DNA from: an uncultured Pseudomonadales bacterium
GTDB lineage: Bacteria > Pseudomonadota > Gammaproteobacteria > Pseudomonadales > Pseudohongiellaceae
Direction: 5' to 3'
Assembly: GCA_943789485.1 (NCBI GenBank)
Contig: CALSUH010000005.1
Coordinates: 372,001 to 436,000, forward strand
DNA: 64,000 nucleotides
Within the stretch, counting starts at the first letter, position 1. Every line of letters starts with the position of its first letter. The notes under the pieces were generated by a model, which made no database searches, was not told the DNA's origin, and worked only from the letters and a program-made list of their open reading frames with translations. The position numbers were made by a program, and so were the translations under genes. Shown here in pieces: positions 32,731 to 42,325 of this stretch.

Positions 32731-33018
32731 ATGAACCTAAAAATAGCCAAACGAGCCATAATAGTGATGTGTTCAGTATCGGTAGGCATAGCTATTTTGC
32801 ACACATTTATCGATCAGGACTACATCGGTGCGATGGTCGGTATATCCTCAGCTTCCGCATTTTTTTTCTTGCATCGAAACCCTGAAATGATGATGGCGAA
32901 AAACTGGAGGGAATTTTGTGAGTTTGCTGATCAGTCCCGAGATCAAAAGTATATCTGGGGCTTTCCCGCGTTTCATGCAGTAATGCTGTCAGCGATTTTC
33001 TATATTTGGGTTGTTTAG
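32731..33018 (+). CDS. Small three-TM membrane protein, candidate immunity protein
   Basis: 95 aa, hydrophobic segments near residues 8-26, 30-48 and 77-95; 22 bp downstream of the bacteriocin ORF. Confidence 0.65.
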   Translation: MNLKIAKRAIIVMCSVSVGIAILHTFIDQDYIGAMVGISSASAFFFLHRNPEMMMAKNWREFCEFADQSRDQKYIWGFPAFHAVMLSAIFYIWVV

Positions 33019-33036
33019 GCGTTCTAGAGAGCTGGG

Positions 33037-33065
33037 AACGGTGGCTTCTTCGCTACCGTTTTCTT
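33037..33065 (+). terminator. Terminator of the bacteriocin/immunity pair
   Basis: AACGGTGGC-ttcttc-GCTACCGTT followed by TTCTT. Confidence 0.65.
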
Positions 33066-33432
33066 AGAATTACTTAGGCGTTTCCTGAATTAGGCAATCG
33101 ACAATGAACTCTTTTTAGTCCTCAAATTCGAGCACGAAAATTTTCTTGCATCGATGCCGCAGCGTCGCAGCTTTTCCCTACGTCGCCGTTCATCGACCAG
33201 CCGATAGGGCAGATCGCTGGAGCGAACTGTCCCGGGCCGTTTTCCCAGTATGTATTTTTTGCGAGATCGAATAAGGCAAACTAGCTATACTCATTTTCAG
33301 GAAGGATTCAATCCCCCTACATAGTATGGGCTGAAAATTTGAATAGATTACTAACGTGCAGAATGGGTTTCTCGAGCAGCATGAAATTCGACTTGTTATT
33401 TGTGAGTTTAGTTTACTAGGGGAGGACACGAT

Positions 33433-34086
33433 GTGAGCAAAGTACAGAACAAAAAGGGAATCGATCTTTACACTTGGAATACGCCGAATGGGCGTAAGGT
33501 GTCCATCATGTTAGAGGAGGTTGGTCTGCCTTACAGAGTTTTTCCCATCGATATTACGAAGGGCGATCAGCTCCAGCCGGATTTTTTGTTCCTCAGTCCT
33601 AACAATAAGATTCCCGCGATTGTCGATCACGATGCTGGCATTCATCTAATGGAGTCAGGTGCAATTTTAATGTACTTAGCGAACAAGACTGGAAAGCTAC
33701 TAAGCCCAATCGGTGAGAAATACTGGGAACAGATGGAATGGTTAATGTTTCAAATGGGCTCAGTTGGCCCAATGCTTGGCCAGACTCATCATTTCGTGAA
33801 ATTTAATCCAGGTAAGTCGCCGTATGCTGAGGAACGCTATAGTAAGGAGAATGCGCGCCTCTATCAGGTACTAGAGAACAGGCTTCAGGATAGGGAGTTT
33901 ATTTGCAATGAGTATTCGATAGTCGACATAGCAACCTGGCCATGGATATCCCGCTTTGATTTTCAGCAGATGAAGCTATCCGACTACCCTAACCTAAAGC
34001 GCTGGTATTTAAATATAGCGAGCCGGCCGGCGGTGCGCAGGGGCTATGGCGTGCCAGATGTCTTAGAGGTGCCGTTGCCCGAGTAG
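33433..34086 (+). CDS. Glutathione S-transferase family protein (YfcG/YghU-like)
   Basis: GIDLYTWNTPNGRKVSIMLEEVGLPYRVFPIDITKGDQLQPDFLFLSPNNKIPAIVD; GTG start. Confidence 0.93.
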   Translation: MSKVQNKKGIDLYTWNTPNGRKVSIMLEEVGLPYRVFPIDITKGDQLQPDFLFLSPNNKIPAIVDHDAGIHLMESGAILMYLANKTGKLLSPIGEKYWEQMEWLMFQMGSVGPMLGQTHHFVKFNPGKSPYAEERYSKENARLYQVLENRLQDREFICNEYSIVDIATWPWISRFDFQQMKLSDYPNLKRWYLNIASRPAVRRGYGVPDVLEVPLPE

Positions 34087-34167
34087 GCGCAACTGTGTTC
34101 AGGTGAGTTAAAGCAGAAGCATTGAAAGGGTTAGGCTTTAACGGCCCAACCCTTGTAAATAGTGTGC

Positions 34168-35484
34168 CTAGTCGACAATGCTGTCATAGATGATATCGCG
34201 AGATATATTTCTCATATTCGCAGCGCCGGGACGTCTCTGACCCTGTGCCTGAATCATGCCTATCAGGAACATATCCTCAACCGGGTCTACCCAAAACCAA
34301 GTGCCGGCAGCGCCAGACCAATAGTAAGTACCCGGGCTAGCCGGTGTATTAGCTTTTTTGGGGTCGTAGATAACCGCGAAGTCGACGCCAAAGCCTTGGC
34401 CAGCCTGACCATCACTCGTAGCGCTGCCGCGCAGGTTCAACTCATCTTGCAAGCTATTGGTGCGCATTATTCGTACTGACTCGGGTGAAAGGATTTTCTG
34501 CCCATCTAATTCACCTTCGTTAACCAGCATCTGTAGAAAACGGGCATAGTCATGGGTGGATGAAACGAGTCCACCACCGCCAGACTCTAAGCGTTCTGGA
34601 TCGAGATAGCTGGGCCGATCGGTACGGTGTGGTCTCTGTACCAGACGATTACGCTCGGAATCCCAATTGTGAACCTCAGCGAAGCGACTGACATCTTCGG
34701 CTTTTACATAGAAACCGGTATCAACCATGTCTAGAGGCTGAAAAATATTCTGCTGCAGGAATTCGCCGAAGCTGAGCCCTGAAAGCTTTTGTACAATGTA
34801 GCCTTGAATGTCTACGGCGATCGAATACGACCACTGTTCGCCGGGTTGAAACAGCAGGGGTATATCGGAGACTTTCTCGATAAGGTCGTCGAGGTCTGAA
34901 GAGGCAAGTACTTCGGTGTCGCGAAACTTGTTGTTGATCGGATCGCTACCGCCCAGGCCGTAACCGAATCCTGCCGAGTGGTTAAGCAGTTCGCGCATAT
35001 TTGGTTCACGCGCAGCTGAGACCAATTCCATTTCGCCATCGTCATTATAGCTGCTCATGATGCGCAGATTTGCCAATTCGGGAACATGCTGGCTAACTGG
35101 GTCATCAAAATTCCAGAGGCCTTGTTCGTGGAGTATCATTAATGCAACGCCGGTCACTGGTTTGGACATTGAATAAATCCGAAATAGTGAATCCATCTGC
35201 ATTGAAGCCTGATCATCGACTCTGGCAAGGCCAGCAGTTTCGAAGGTGGCAACTTCACCATCTTTAGCAAGTATCCAAACCATACCCGCCACGTCTTGAT
35301 CCGCGACAATCTTGTCCATGGCAGCGTCTAAAGCTTGGACACCTTCCTCGGTAAAGCCTGCGGCGGCAGCGCCTACTTCCGCTTGTGGCCAAGACGAGGC
35401 TGCCTGAACAGCAGTGCCAAGGGTTAGGCTAACCGCAATCGCCAGTAATGATTTTTGCCAGTTGTTTAGTATGAACCTAGTCAT
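34168..35484 (-). CDS. Serine hydrolase, beta-lactamase/class C PBP family
   Basis: Signal peptide; FRIYSMSKPVTGVALMIL (SxxK); WSYSIAVDIQG (YxN-like); LLNHSAGFGYGLG. Confidence 0.93.
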   Translation of the reverse strand: MTRFILNNWQKSLLAIAVSLTLGTAVQAASSWPQAEVGAAAAGFTEEGVQALDAAMDKIVADQDVAGMVWILAKDGEVATFETAGLARVDDQASMQMDSLFRIYSMSKPVTGVALMILHEQGLWNFDDPVSQHVPELANLRIMSSYNDDGEMELVSAAREPNMRELLNHSAGFGYGLGGSDPINNKFRDTEVLASSDLDDLIEKVSDIPLLFQPGEQWSYSIAVDIQGYIVQKLSGLSFGEFLQQNIFQPLDMVDTGFYVKAEDVSRFAEVHNWDSERNRLVQRPHRTDRPSYLDPERLESGGGGLVSSTHDYARFLQMLVNEGELDGQKILSPESVRIMRTNSLQDELNLRGSATSDGQAGQGFGVDFAVIYDPKKANTPASPGTYYWSGAAGTWFWVDPVEDMFLIGMIQAQGQRRPGAANMRNISRDIIYDSIVD

Positions 35485-35658
35485 TTTTAGCTCTCCGCAT
35501 AGTCTTAGTAGTATTATTTTTCCCAGCTTGGCGGAATGAATTAGCCCCGTATGGCAAGGGTGTAGATAAAGAAAAACCGCGCAAGGGGCTGATACTAACC
35601 CTCTTGTGCGGTCATTGGCTAGTGACTGTGACTACTGAAAGCCACCGGTTAGTTGACG

Positions 35659-36141
35659 TTGACGGTTGTGCCAAGTCTCTACAATAACAACGTACAAATT
35701 TTTCAAAATAAGGACGCAGCGGTAATCATTACTGAGATGATTCACGATGCGCGTATCGTTCAGATTGGCGAACGCCTTCCACTGGATGAGAAGGTTGGAT
35801 TATGAAGCGGTGACTCAAGAGGCTATTGGGAGGGTGACATATTGGTAGTAGAGACGCGTAATTTCAATGGGCTTACGCAGAGCTACAGTGCGGTTGGTGA
35901 TTCCAAGGACAAGCTGCTTATCGAGAAGTTCTATCGTATAGGCCCTTACACAGTAAACTATGAGTGGACACTAGATGACCCTTCTACCTTCACTGATAGG
36001 ACCACAGCTATCGTGTCGATGACGAAGGTTGCGGGTCAGCTTTACGAGTACGCCTGCCACGAAGGCAACTACGGCATGCAGAATATTTTGCGCGGTGAGC
36101 TTATTGTCGAAAAAATGGCACAGGAATCTGGCGCCAACTAA
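35659..36141 (+). pseudogene. Truncated, decayed paralogue of the 9999-11006 secreted protein
   Basis: Frame +1: LTVVPSLYNNNVQIFQNKDAAVIITEMIHDARIV...KVGL*SGDSRGYWEGDILVVETRNFNG...LYEYACHEGNYGMQNIL; in-frame TGA at 35803-35805, N-terminal part missing. Confidence 0.8.
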
Positions 36142-36301
36142 GCGCTCTATCCTCGATTTAAAAAACGACCCTACGAGGCCGTTTTTATTTCCTCCTCCTC
36201 AGGCACAGTGACACAACTAAGTTACGTGTTGTACTTCCCTTGTATTAGTTTCTTTTTGGCGACCGTTTGCCCCAATGAGTTGACTTTCAGTTGCTCTCAA
36301 A

Positions 36302-36323
36302 ATACTGTATATATATACAGTAT
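36302..36323. promoter_or_regulatory. LexA/SOS box upstream of dnaE2
   Basis: Perfect 22-nt palindrome ATACTGTATATATATACAGTAT; core CTGTATATATATACAG matches the consensus. Confidence 0.92.
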
Positions 36324-36421
36324 AAAGATCCTAATGCCTTATGACCCTAAATCACCCAATAGCACGCAACCGATCATCTTTAGTGGCGGCAGGCGCGACT
36401 CTTAGCCCCTGCAATAAAGAC

Positions 36422-39400
36422 ATGGGTAGTACGGCTAGTCCCGCAGCAGTGCAGGCCTATGCCGAACTGCACTGCATCTCCAACTTCACATTTCTACGAG
36501 GCGCCTCGTTTCCTGAAGAGCTGGTAGAGCGTGCAGAGGTGCTTGGATACAGCGCCATTGCTATTACCGATGAATGTTCTCTGTCCGGTGTGGTCAGGGC
36601 GCATAGGGTCGCTAAAGAGCGGTGCATCAAATTGATCATCGGCAGCGAATTCGTGTTGCGGGAAACAGCGACTGAATCTGTGCAAGATGAACAGATGATT
36701 CGAAAAGATCTGGATGAATCTCCTGCTGGAAACCGCAATGCATTGAACAACGGAATGCGAATCGTGCTGCTCGCCCTCAACCGGAAAGGTTATGGCGAAC
36801 TCAGTCACCTAATAAGCTGTGCGCGTCTACGAGCGGGTAAGGGTGAGTATCGAATCGATAGCAAACTATTGCAGGAAAAATTCTCTAATGATTGTGCGCT
36901 TTTGTGGATTCCCAATCTTAAGCAGTCAGATGCCTGCATCGAATCACAGGCAGGTTATCTGCGAGAGCTAACTGTAGACAATCTATGGATTGCGGCGGAG
37001 CTTCTTCTTAACGGATACGACCGACTAAAATTAAAGCGACTGCGAAAGCTTGGTAAAAGTTTCGATATTCCTGTGTGCGCAGCAGGCGGCGTCTATATGC
37101 ACGAAGCAGGGCGGCGTATTGTGCAAGATACTTTGACGGCAATACGCTTAGGCCAGCCGTTAGCGAAGATTGGCTTCGCCGCTGAGTCAAATTCGCAGAG
37201 GCACCTACGTGCCATCGAACAACTTAAAAAGCTGTATCCAGCACAGCTTCTCGAAGAGACGCTCATAATCGCTAACCGTTGCGACTTCTCTTTGGATGAG
37301 CTTCGCTACGAATACCCATCCGAGCTTGTGCCGAAAGAGCATACGGCACACTCTTGGTTATGGCAGCTAACTAGAGAAGGAATTAAAAAGCGCTGGCCGC
37401 GGGGAATCTCAGAGAAGAATCAAAAACTTATCGAACATGAGATGAGGTTGATAAAACAGCTCTCCTATGAACATTTCTTTCTGACAGTGCATGAGATTGT
37501 TTGCTTCGCGAACGATCAAAACATTTATTGTCAGGGTCGCGGCTCTGCCGCTAACTCTGCAGTGTGTTATTGCCTTGGGATAACAGAAGTGAGTCCCGAT
37601 CATGCAGAGTTGCTGTTCGAACGCTTTCTCTCCCCCGAGCGCTCTGAGCCACCAGACATTGATGTGGATTTCGAGAATAGCCGCCGCGAAGAAGTGATTC
37701 AGCACATCTATCAGAAGTATGGACGCCATCGTACGGCGATTGCTGCCACAGTCATTACCTATCGCTCTCGTAGTGCCGTGCGTGATGTGGGCAAGGCATT
37801 GGGTTTGGATGATGAGCTTATCAATCGCTTTGCTAAGTCGATCTTCTGGTGGGGAGGCGACTTGCAAGAACAGTTATCGGATTCGGGCATTGACTATACC
37901 GAACAAAAAATCAAGACACTCATAACTGTCTGCCAGTCTCTGATGGGTTTTCCCCGTCATCTATCTCAACACGTAGGAGGCTTTGTTATTAGTCAGGGAG
38001 ACTTGTCGCATCTAGTTCCTATCGAGAATGCAGCCATGACTGATCGAACTATTATTCAATGGGACAAAGACGATTTGAAATCTTTAGGCCTACTTAAAGT
38101 CGATGTGCTCGCATTGGGCATGTTGAGCGCGATTCACAAGGCGATAGATCTGGTGAATAGCTACACCATCGAAGAAGTAGGTATGGATAAAATCTCTTTG
38201 AAGGAGGACTCGAAAGTCTATGACATGATCTGCGAGGCTGACACGTTGGGTGTTTTTCAGATCGAGTCTCGAGCGCAGATGAGCATGTTACCGAGACTAA
38301 AACCTCGCAGTTATTATGACCTAGTTATTCAAATTGCGATCGTTAGGCCTGGGCCTATTCAGGGGGACATGGTGCACCCCTATTTGGAGCGGCGTAAGAA
38401 CCCCAGTAAGATTAAATACGAGAGCGAGGCAGTGAGACAGACGCTGGAACGCACTCTGGGAGTGCCAATTTTTCAAGAGCAGATCATGAAGCTGGCCATG
38501 GTGGCTGCGGGGTTCTCAGCGGGCGAAGCCGATCAGCTACGGCACGCCATGGCAGCGTGGAAGAAGAAAGGGGGCCTCGAGCCGTTTCAAGATAGGTTGG
38601 TTTCCGGCATGAGAGCCCGCGGCTACAGTGAAGAATTCGCTTTGCGCATTTATAGTCAGATTAAAGGCTTCGGTGACTATGGGTTTCCAGAGTCACACTC
38701 GGCTAGCTTTGCATTGCTCGCCTATGTTTCTTCCTGGTTGAAGTGTTATCACCCCGCCGCGTTTTGCTGTGCTCTGCTTAATAGCCAGCCTATGGGTTTC
38801 TACCTGCCTGCACAGTTGATACAGGATGCTATACGTCATGGCGTAGCGGTTCTTTGTGTCAATGTGAATGAAAGCTATTGCGACTCGACTCTTGAGTTTA
38901 ATAGGAAATTGCCCGATAAGCCTGCTCTGCGTTTGGGTTTCTCTTTGGTAAAAGGTTTGTCTGTGCTTGGGGCCGAGTCAATTTGTCTGGCGCGTAGCTC
39001 GGGTCGATTTACATCGGTGCAAGATTTGCTGACAAGAGCCGTATTGAACAAGAAAGACAGTGAAAGTCTTGCGGCGGCTGACGCGTTGAACACTCTCAGT
39101 GGCGATAGACACAGAGCTTTCTGGACTGTAGCTGGGGCCGATAAACCACTGCCTTTCTCAGATTTTCAGGCAGACGGTCAGGTGCTGGAGATAGAGGAAA
39201 GTGGCTTTGGTGTAGATGTGCTTCTGCCCGTTCCGTCTGAAGCTAATAATATAATGGCAGACTACGCTAGCACCGGGCTTACCCTGCGCAGACACCCAGT
39301 GGCCTTGCTACGCCCGCACCTCGATTTGTATAAGGTAGCGAGCGCCAGTAGCCTCCCGTCGCTACAGAACGAAAGCCGTATCAAGGCGGTGGGTATTGTC

Positions 39401-39655
39401 ACCAGTAGACAGCGTCCACAGACCGCGGCAGGGGTTACCTTCTTAACTTTAGAAGACGAGAGCGGTTTTGTTAATGTCGTTGTCTGGCCAAGCCTGGGAG
39501 AAAAACAGCGGCCTATTGTAAGAAGGGCAGTGCTAATAGGTGTAGTAGGTCATGTGCAGAAGAGCGATGGAGTGATTCATCTCATCGCCAGAGAATTGGT
39601 TGACCTTAGCCACTGGCTGGGCGCGATGAATTTGTCATCACGGGATTTTATCTAG
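36422..39655 (+). CDS. dnaE2: Error-prone DNA polymerase DnaE2 (ImuC)
   Basis: YAELHCISNFTFLRGASFPEELVERAEVLGYSAIAITDECSLSGVVRAH; CQGRGSAANSAVCYCLGITEV; FPESHSASFALLAYVSSWLK; ATG at 36422 preferred (ORF opens at 36341). Confidence 0.95.
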   Translation: MGSTASPAAVQAYAELHCISNFTFLRGASFPEELVERAEVLGYSAIAITDECSLSGVVRAHRVAKERCIKLIIGSEFVLRETATESVQDEQMIRKDLDESPAGNRNALNNGMRIVLLALNRKGYGELSHLISCARLRAGKGEYRIDSKLLQEKFSNDCALLWIPNLKQSDACIESQAGYLRELTVDNLWIAAELLLNGYDRLKLKRLRKLGKSFDIPVCAAGGVYMHEAGRRIVQDTLTAIRLGQPLAKIGFAAESNSQRHLRAIEQLKKLYPAQLLEETLIIANRCDFSLDELRYEYPSELVPKEHTAHSWLWQLTREGIKKRWPRGISEKNQKLIEHEMRLIKQLSYEHFFLTVHEIVCFANDQNIYCQGRGSAANSAVCYCLGITEVSPDHAELLFERFLSPERSEPPDIDVDFENSRREEVIQHIYQKYGRHRTAIAATVITYRSRSAVRDVGKALGLDDELINRFAKSIFWWGGDLQEQLSDSGIDYTEQKIKTLITVCQSLMGFPRHLSQHVGGFVISQGDLSHLVPIENAAMTDRTIIQWDKDDLKSLGLLKVDVLALGMLSAIHKAIDLVNSYTIEEVGMDKISLKEDSKVYDMICEADTLGVFQIESRAQMSMLPRLKPRSYYDLVIQIAIVRPGPIQGDMVHPYLERRKNPSKIKYESEAVRQTLERTLGVPIFQEQIMKLAMVAAGFSAGEADQLRHAMAAWKKKGGLEPFQDRLVSGMRARGYSEEFALRIYSQIKGFGDYGFPESHSASFALLAYVSSWLKCYHPAAFCCALLNSQPMGFYLPAQLIQDAIRHGVAVLCVNVNESYCDSTLEFNRKLPDKPALRLGFSLVKGLSVLGAESICLARSSGRFTSVQDLLTRAVLNKKDSESLAAADALNTLSGDRHRAFWTVAGADKPLPFSDFQADGQVLEIEESGFGVDVLLPVPSEANNIMADYASTGLTLRRHPVALLRPHLDLYKVASASSLPSLQNESRIKAVGIVTSRQRPQTAAGVTFLTLEDESGFVNVVVWPSLGEKQRPIVRRAVLIGVVGHVQKSDGVIHLIARELVDLSHWLGAMNLSSRDFI

Positions 39656-39680
39656 TCTTTTCTGATAAAACCTAATTACC

Positions 39681-41051
39681 CTATGCAAAGAAACCATGTA
39701 GGTACCAATTTCTTTTGCCGTTTTTTTCATGGTATATCCAGAGCCTGCTGCCGTTATGTTCCCTAGCAACATAATAATCTCGACACACATCGATTCCTGA
39801 CCACCAATGCGTCTCTATCCGTTCGGGCCCACTTACGATAGCGATAGGTTTGCGATAGAAAAGCCTGCCCTTGTTGATGTTGAGTTGCTTAGGCTCTTGC
39901 AGCAACCACAGAGGCCTGGGATTTGCAGAAACTTCTATAGGCTTCGCTATCCTGCCTCTTCGATTCGGTTTCTCTTTGTAGTTAAGCTGCAAGCTCGCAT
40001 ATTCCGGACAATGCTGAGTCGCGTTACTAACACTTTTTACATGGCTGTCGCCAAATCGCGCCTGCAACTGTTCTATAAATTGAATAAGGTTGCTGTCACT
40101 ATAAGATGCCGAACCTGATGGCTCATTTTTCAGCAAAGAATCGCTCTTAGCAAAGAAGGCATCAAATTCTTTGACTTCAATTTTGACGGCGACTACCGGA
40201 GCTGGAATAGACAATTTGTCGAAATGAGTCTCCAACAATAAGGTGAGATGTTGTTGTGAACGACTTGCCATTCGTAAGCCGATATTAATTTCGGTGCTGT
40301 CACGTTTCTCATGACGCAAGAACAAAACTAGGCTGCTAGTGCTAAGGTCTCGCCGCCGTAAGAAGTCGCAAAGCTGCGCTAATAACTCATCGGCAATCGG
40401 CAATAGCTGATTTAGGTTTTCAAGTTCGTAAGGTAGGTCATAGGACGCAGCGAATGCTGGCGGAGGAATATAATTGAGCGTCGGCTCGGCTACCTTTCCT
40501 AGCGCCTTATTTAGTTGATTAACAAAGTTGCTGCCAAAGCGTTTACATAATCCATCACTAGGTAAGCGCCAGATATCCCTTAAATGACGAATTCCCATAT
40601 TAAGAAGCCGCCGTCGTTGTTCCTTGTTTAGGTCTAGTACATCGGTTGAGAGTTGGCCTAATGCCGAGCGTAAGTTTTCTGGCCGATAGACCAGCGCATT
40701 GTGCCCGGACCTGGCTAGCAATAAGCTGCCGCTGACAGTGGGGCTGGCTGCATAAAAGAAACCATCTGCTAAATCCCACTGCTGTAATTGTTCTCCTACG
40801 AGTTTCTGCAACTTTTGATGAATAACATCGATGCCAGCAAAATATTTTAAACTACTGCGTACTTCGCAGATTAATGCTTGGGGATGAAAGCTTACTGTAG
40901 AGCTAACGCTTTGCATGTGGCCGGCTAATTGATCGAGATATTTCTTCTGTAATGCTGAGTTTAGTTCTCTAAGCTGAGGAAGATAGAGTGCATACCATAG
41001 GCTATTAGATTTGCTACGCTGTGCGACGGATTTGACGCGCGCCTCATCCAT
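39681..41051 (-). CDS. imuB: Y-family polymerase-like protein ImuB
   Basis: LWYALYLPQLRELN, ...RRRLLNMGIRHLRDIWRLPSDGLCKRFG, C-term RIETHWWSGIDVCRDYYVAREHNGSRLWIYHE..WYLHGFFA. The frame is open about 40 codons further upstream; true start uncertain. Confidence 0.9.
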   Translation of the reverse strand: MDEARVKSVAQRSKSNSLWYALYLPQLRELNSALQKKYLDQLAGHMQSVSSTVSFHPQALICEVRSSLKYFAGIDVIHQKLQKLVGEQLQQWDLADGFFYAASPTVSGSLLLARSGHNALVYRPENLRSALGQLSTDVLDLNKEQRRRLLNMGIRHLRDIWRLPSDGLCKRFGSNFVNQLNKALGKVAEPTLNYIPPPAFAASYDLPYELENLNQLLPIADELLAQLCDFLRRRDLSTSSLVLFLRHEKRDSTEINIGLRMASRSQQHLTLLLETHFDKLSIPAPVVAVKIEVKEFDAFFAKSDSLLKNEPSGSASYSDSNLIQFIEQLQARFGDSHVKSVSNATQHCPEYASLQLNYKEKPNRRGRIAKPIEVSANPRPLWLLQEPKQLNINKGRLFYRKPIAIVSGPERIETHWWSGIDVCRDYYVAREHNGSRLWIYHEKNGKRNWYLHGFFA

Positions 41052-41196
41052 CGCAGCTTTAGAGGGTCTCTGCTTTGCTGAGTCTTTAGCGCGTGCCGGA
41101 AATTGGATAACCTGAGGGCCAGATTCAGGCGCAACATAGGGCAGAGGGAGCTGTGCCTCACTGTCTGGAATCTTTCAAGGCGTTGCTCCAGAAAGG

Positions 41197-41844
41197 TCAG
41201 GCTTGTTGGTAGAGGTTAATAGTCGCGCTTCGTGAGCGGAAATCCCCTCTAGCCTTAATGACAGTCACTTCAGACTCATTAAAACCCGCATTTTCGGAGT
41301 AAGAATCCTCTATTTTTAAACGTACTGGAGATGGTGAGTGCTCACTATCATGGTGTTTGAACAATACCCCTAGCGTGTCTCCAGTGTTTGCTGCCAGCTG
41401 TAGGCGGCGCAATACTTTGGTCGGTAGCCAGTTCTGCCAGGCTAATACCAGGCCGCAGTTTTCAGTCTGCAGAGCCTTTTCCATACTCCACAAAGCGTCC
41501 TTACAAGAAGTGTCCAGTTTGACCACTAATACCTGATCGGTATTAATGCCGGCTTGTACCAAGGCAGGAGCATAAAGCAAATAAGGGGGCGATATCCAAA
41601 GGATCCATTTTCCTTGTTCAACGATTGAACGCATGAGCGGAATTAAAAGCTGTAATTCGCCCATGCCCCAATGAGGTGTGATGACCTCCATTAGCCCCCT
41701 CTCTGGCCACCCGCGCCCAGGAAGGATGGCATCCAGTTGTGGATAACCAGTGCTTCGACCCTGCACACCCTGACCGGCCATATCACAACCGCGCCATAGA
41801 TTTGGATGGCCTTGTAGTAGCTCATCTATAGCGCTAGAGCTCAC
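41197..41844 (-). CDS. imuA: Translesion synthesis-associated protein ImuA (SulA/RecA-like)
   Basis: AIDELLQGHPNLWRGCDMAGQG...STGYPQLDAILPGRGWPERGLMEVITPHWGMGELQLLIPLM. Confidence 0.9.
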   Translation of the reverse strand: MSSSAIDELLQGHPNLWRGCDMAGQGVQGRSTGYPQLDAILPGRGWPERGLMEVITPHWGMGELQLLIPLMRSIVEQGKWILWISPPYLLYAPALVQAGINTDQVLVVKLDTSCKDALWSMEKALQTENCGLVLAWQNWLPTKVLRRLQLAANTGDTLGVLFKHHDSEHSPSPVRLKIEDSYSENAGFNESEVTVIKARGDFRSRSATINLYQQA

Positions 41845-41951
41845 ATCATGAAAAGCATCCGCCGGTGCGGATTGGTACTGGTTTCTGATATGGCGGCTGC
41901 GTGTCTGAGTAGTTTTGAATAGTAGTCATAATCGGCTCAATCTAAATAGTA

Positions 41952-41967
41952 CTGGATGAATGTACAG
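41952..41967. promoter_or_regulatory. LexA-like box upstream of imuA
   Basis: ta-CTGGATGAATGTACAG-ta; 3' half matches the consensus, 5' half is CTGG instead of CTGT. Confidence 0.65.
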
Positions 41968-42123
41968 TATTATAGGCGGCAATTTCTGCAGCGCAATAGA
42001 AACTTTGAACTTTCGATAATCGAACAGAGGTTTCATCGTTAATTAATTGTTTTCCCGAAGAAATTAAAGATTCGAAGACAAGCGACGTTAAAGTTTTGAG
42101 CGTTAAACGGAATGGAGACGAAG

Positions 42124-42216
42124 ATGAGTAAAAAACCAGATATGATTACGGTAGTTATCACTTTATTCGTAGTGGGCGTGTTGGCTAGCGGTGTTGCTCA
42201 CAGCGCGTTGCTATAG
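42124..42216 (+). CDS. Very small single-TM membrane protein (30 aa)
   Basis: MSKKPDMITVVITLFVVGVLASGVAHSALL*, with GGAG about 10 nt upstream; not in the supplied ORF track. Confidence 0.45.
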   Translation: MSKKPDMITVVITLFVVGVLASGVAHSALL

Positions 42217-42325
42217 TTGTTGCGCGGATATAACCGCGATAGCGACATTAGGCCGAGAAAATACCAGTTTTAAGATAACGAAGCAGGGAGATCGGCTAAG
42301 GATAGGCAGGTATAAGTATTTCGCC

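Noticed and set aside
33190-33429. 79-aa minus-strand ORF upstream of the GST gene
   Set aside because: No recognisable family or RBS; probably chance ORF in intergenic DNA, although it is near the bacteriocin locus.
35573-35612. Hairpin accgcgcaagggg...ccctcttgtgcggt upstream of the serine hydrolase
   Set aside because: Imperfect stem with no clear T-tract in the needed orientation relative to any gene; not called as a terminator.
35803-35805. TGA in the 35.7-36.1 kb ORF as selenocysteine or stop-codon recoding
   Set aside because: It sits at an expected Trp, not a catalytic Cys/Sec. The N-terminus is missing and no SECIS-like hairpin is evident, so decay is the simpler explanation. A genome-wide TGA=Trp code is refuted by many ORFs here ending in TGA at family-appropriate positions.
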